Source of the DNA: Candidatus Rokuibacteriota bacterium
GTDB lineage: Bacteria; JAUVQV01
Direction of reading: 5' to 3'
NCBI GenBank assembly: GCA_030609125.1
Contig: JAUWCW010000147.1
Location: 1 to 5,721, forward strand
Length of the DNA stretch: 5,721 bases
How positions within the stretch are numbered: position 1 is the stretch's first letter; every line of letters begins with the position of its first letter. Positions 4,476 to 5,721 of the stretch are shown here, in pieces. The notes beneath the pieces were generated by a model. The model was not told where the DNA came from, did not search any database, and saw only the letters and a program-made list of their open reading frames with translations. A program made the translations under genes and the position numbers.

Positions 4476-5573
4476 ATGAGAGTACTCTTCGTCGAGCCCT
4501 TCTACGGCGGGTCCCACCGCCTCTTCGCGGACCGCTTCGCCGCCCTCTCCTCCCACGACGTCGATCTTCTCACCCTCCCCTCCAGCTTCTGGAAGTGGAG
4601 GATGCGGGGGGCCCACCTCTCGCTTGCCGAAAAGATCAGGGCCCGGGCGGGGCAAGTCGAGTGCCTGCTGACGACGGACATGGTCAGCCTGGCGGAGCTG
4701 GTGGCGGTCGTCCCGGAAATCTCCCGCTGTCCCCGCGTGGTTTACTTCCACGAGAACCAGCTGAGCTACCCGGTGCCGAAAGGCGAGGCGCCCGACGTGC
4801 ACTTCGGCTTCACCAACATATCGACGGCCCTCGCCGCCGATATGCTGGTCTTTAACTCCGAGTTTCACCGGGAGGAGTTCACCGGCGGCGTGGAGAGGTT
4901 TCTCAAGGCCATGCCCGACCACCGGCCGCGGGGCCTGGAGGAGCTGCTCCGCCCCAGGGGGAGGGTGGTCTACCCGGGAGTGGACTGCGGGGAGCTGAAA
5001 GGACTGCGTCCGGAGCGGACCGGCAGGAAGCCCCTCACCATCCTCTGGAACCATCGCTGGGAGTTCGACAAGCAGCCCGAGGTCTTCTTCGGCGCCCTGG
5101 GCAGGCTCGCCGGTGAAGGGCTCGACTTCCGGGTGCACGTGCTGGGAGAGAACTTCCAGGTTCGGCCGAAGCCCTTTCTCGAGGCGCGGGAGCTTCTGGG
5201 GGAGAAGCTGCTCACCTTCGGGTACCTCGAGGAGAGGGCCGGCTACATCCGGGCCCTCTGGGATTCGGACGTGGTCGTGTCGACGGCGGTCCAGGAGTTC
5301 TACGGCATCGCCGTCATGGAAGCCGCCTGCTGCGGATGCCGCCCCCTTCTGCCGCGGCGGCTGGTCTACCCCGAGCTTTACGGGGAGGAGTTCCTCTACG
5401 GGGAGGAGGGTGAGCTCGAGGAGAAACTGCGCGTCTTCATCGAGAGGGGGACAAAGCCTGAAGAGTGGGAAGATGGAGTGCGGGCCGGCATCGAAAAAGA
5501 GCACGACGTCCGCCGGAGCGCCGCCCGCCTCGACTCCCTGATCACAGAGACCATGCGACGAAGAAGTATCTGA
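4476..5573 (+). CDS. tRNA-queuosine alpha-mannosyltransferase family protein (QTMAN/GTDC1-like, DUF3524)
   Basis: The 365-residue protein opens with the DUF3524 signature: LFVEPFYGGSHRLFADRF (4-21), LLTLPSSFWKWRMRGAHLSL (31-50) and VYFHENQLSYPVP (89-101), then FTNISTALAADMLVFNSEFH (112-131). The C-terminal GT4-type domain begins near 165 with WNHRWEFDKQPEVFF (191-205), HVLGENF (221-227) and FGYLEERAGYIRALWDSDVV (248-267). The E-x7-E motif EFYGIAVME (Glu274, Glu282) marks a retaining GT-B glycosyltransferase using a sugar nucleotide. The vertebrate homologue attaches mannose from GDP-mannose to queuosine in tRNA-Asp. Length and motifs fit that family throughout, so a cytosolic tRNA-modifying role is likely, but bacterial substrate specificity is inferred. 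The ATG at 4476 is chosen because family members begin at this strand; an upstream TTG at 4464 is possible. No clear Shine-Dalgarno sequence precedes either. The stop is UGA. Confidence 0.9.
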   Translation: MRVLFVEPFYGGSHRLFADRFAALSSHDVDLLTLPSSFWKWRMRGAHLSLAEKIRARAGQVECLLTTDMVSLAELVAVVPEISRCPRVVYFHENQLSYPVPKGEAPDVHFGFTNISTALAADMLVFNSEFHREEFTGGVERFLKAMPDHRPRGLEELLRPRGRVVYPGVDCGELKGLRPERTGRKPLTILWNHRWEFDKQPEVFFGALGRLAGEGLDFRVHVLGENFQVRPKPFLEARELLGEKLLTFGYLEERAGYIRALWDSDVVVSTAVQEFYGIAVMEAACCGCRPLLPRRLVYPELYGEEFLYGEEGELEEKLRVFIERGTKPEEWEDGVRAGIEKEHDVRRSAARLDSLITETMRRRSI

Positions 5574-5584
5574 CCTGCTTCCCG

Positions 5585-5595
5585 CCCCCCCCCCC
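5585..5595. repeat. Poly-C tract of 11
   Basis: Eleven consecutive C residues, within a CCCGC11G context, lie 11 bases after the glycosyltransferase stop codon. The tract is outside coding sequence on the plus strand, so it cannot shift that frame. Such runs are prone to slippage and to sequencing error, so the exact length is uncertain. Confidence 0.8.
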
Positions 5596-5647
5596 GTATT
5601 TCCCCGACTGCGAAGAAGGAATCGGTCAGGGGGTTCCTCGCTCCGGT

Positions 5648-5721
5648 CTACAGGGGTTCTGCGGGACCCCGTGCTTCTATTTTCGCCTCGGCGTCGAGGT
5701 AGGCTTTTCGATATTTCTTCG
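5648..5721 (-). CDS. C-terminal end of an unidentified protein (partial)
   Basis: One minus-strand frame is open from the window edge down to a TAG at 5650-5648. It gives 23 residues, beginning KKYRKAYLDAEAKIEARGPA, then EPL. The charged, helix-like composition (alternating K/R/E/D with A and L) looks like a real protein end. Another minus frame is also open here but gives an Arg-rich, low-complexity product. The gene would converge on the glycosyltransferase gene with a 74-base gap. Too little is visible to name it. Confidence 0.45.
   Translation of the reverse strand, partial: KKYRKAYLDAEAKIEARGPAEPL

Noticed and set aside
4416-5504. Minus-strand open frame of 362 codons opposite the glycosyltransferase gene.
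   Set aside because: The plus strand encodes a complete recognisable QTMAN-family protein over the same stretch. The minus product is a Pro/Glu/Leu-rich shadow.
5653-5670. GGGGTTC-TGCG-GGACCCC hairpin as a terminator for the glycosyltransferase gene, with a T-rich stretch (GCTTCTATTTT) after it on the plus strand.
   Set aside because: The T stretch is broken and starts three bases after the stem, the stem contains a G-T wobble, and the hairpin lies inside the probable end of the minus-strand gene. Too weak to call.

Overview
The window is GC-rich (low-to-mid 60s percent by eye) and gene-dense, and it looks chromosomal. A selenocysteine-containing GrdB-like protein and a radical SAM/SPASM peptide-maturase-like protein lie side by side. 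With MgtC, YkgJ and FixH/YtkA-type envelope genes, this suggests a selenium-using, probably anaerobic or microaerophilic bacterium of the deltaproteobacterial (Desulfobacterota/Geobacter-like) kind. That assignment is inference. There are no rRNA or tRNA genes, CRISPR arrays or transposases.

Layout: (1) 1-831 (+), the 3' part of a radical SAM/SPASM protein, cut by the window edge and convergent with the next block. (2) 856-3686 (-), four closely spaced genes that read as one transcription unit in the order MgtC-family membrane protein, YkgJ-type cysteine-cluster protein, exported protein with two FixH/YtkA-like domains, and a GrdB-like selenoprotein. The gaps are 43, 24 and 22 bases. A textbook extended -10 (TGGTATAAT) lies directly before the mgtC-like gene. 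(3) 3718-3822, two copies of a GC-rich inverted-repeat element; one forms the end of the next gene. (4) 3761-4369 (-), an exported protein of unknown function. (5) 4413-4445, an inverted repeat in the divergent intergenic region whose arms place a TTGACG box facing each way. (6) 4476-5573 (+), a bacterial member of the tRNA-queuosine mannosyltransferase (QTMAN, DUF3524) family. (7) 5648-5721 (-), the probable C-terminal end of another gene.

The strongest point is that what looks like two separate minus-strand reading frames (1656-1141 and 1140-856) is one 266-codon gene interrupted by an in-frame UGA. The UGA sits in a U-x-x-C motif and is followed 10 bases later by a perfect 7-bp hairpin with a GGUCG loop, as expected of a bacterial SECIS element. 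A standard gene caller would split or truncate this gene. The radical SAM neighbour resembles the maturases of selenobiotic (SbtM-like) or ACGX peptides, so the two genes may share a selenium theme. No precursor peptide is visible in the window.

How the four-gene unit works together is not established. Two members have metal- or redox-type cysteine motifs, one is an exported Met/His-rich protein, and one is a membrane protein of a family tied to magnesium or acid stress. A role in envelope metal or redox homeostasis is a reasonable guess only.
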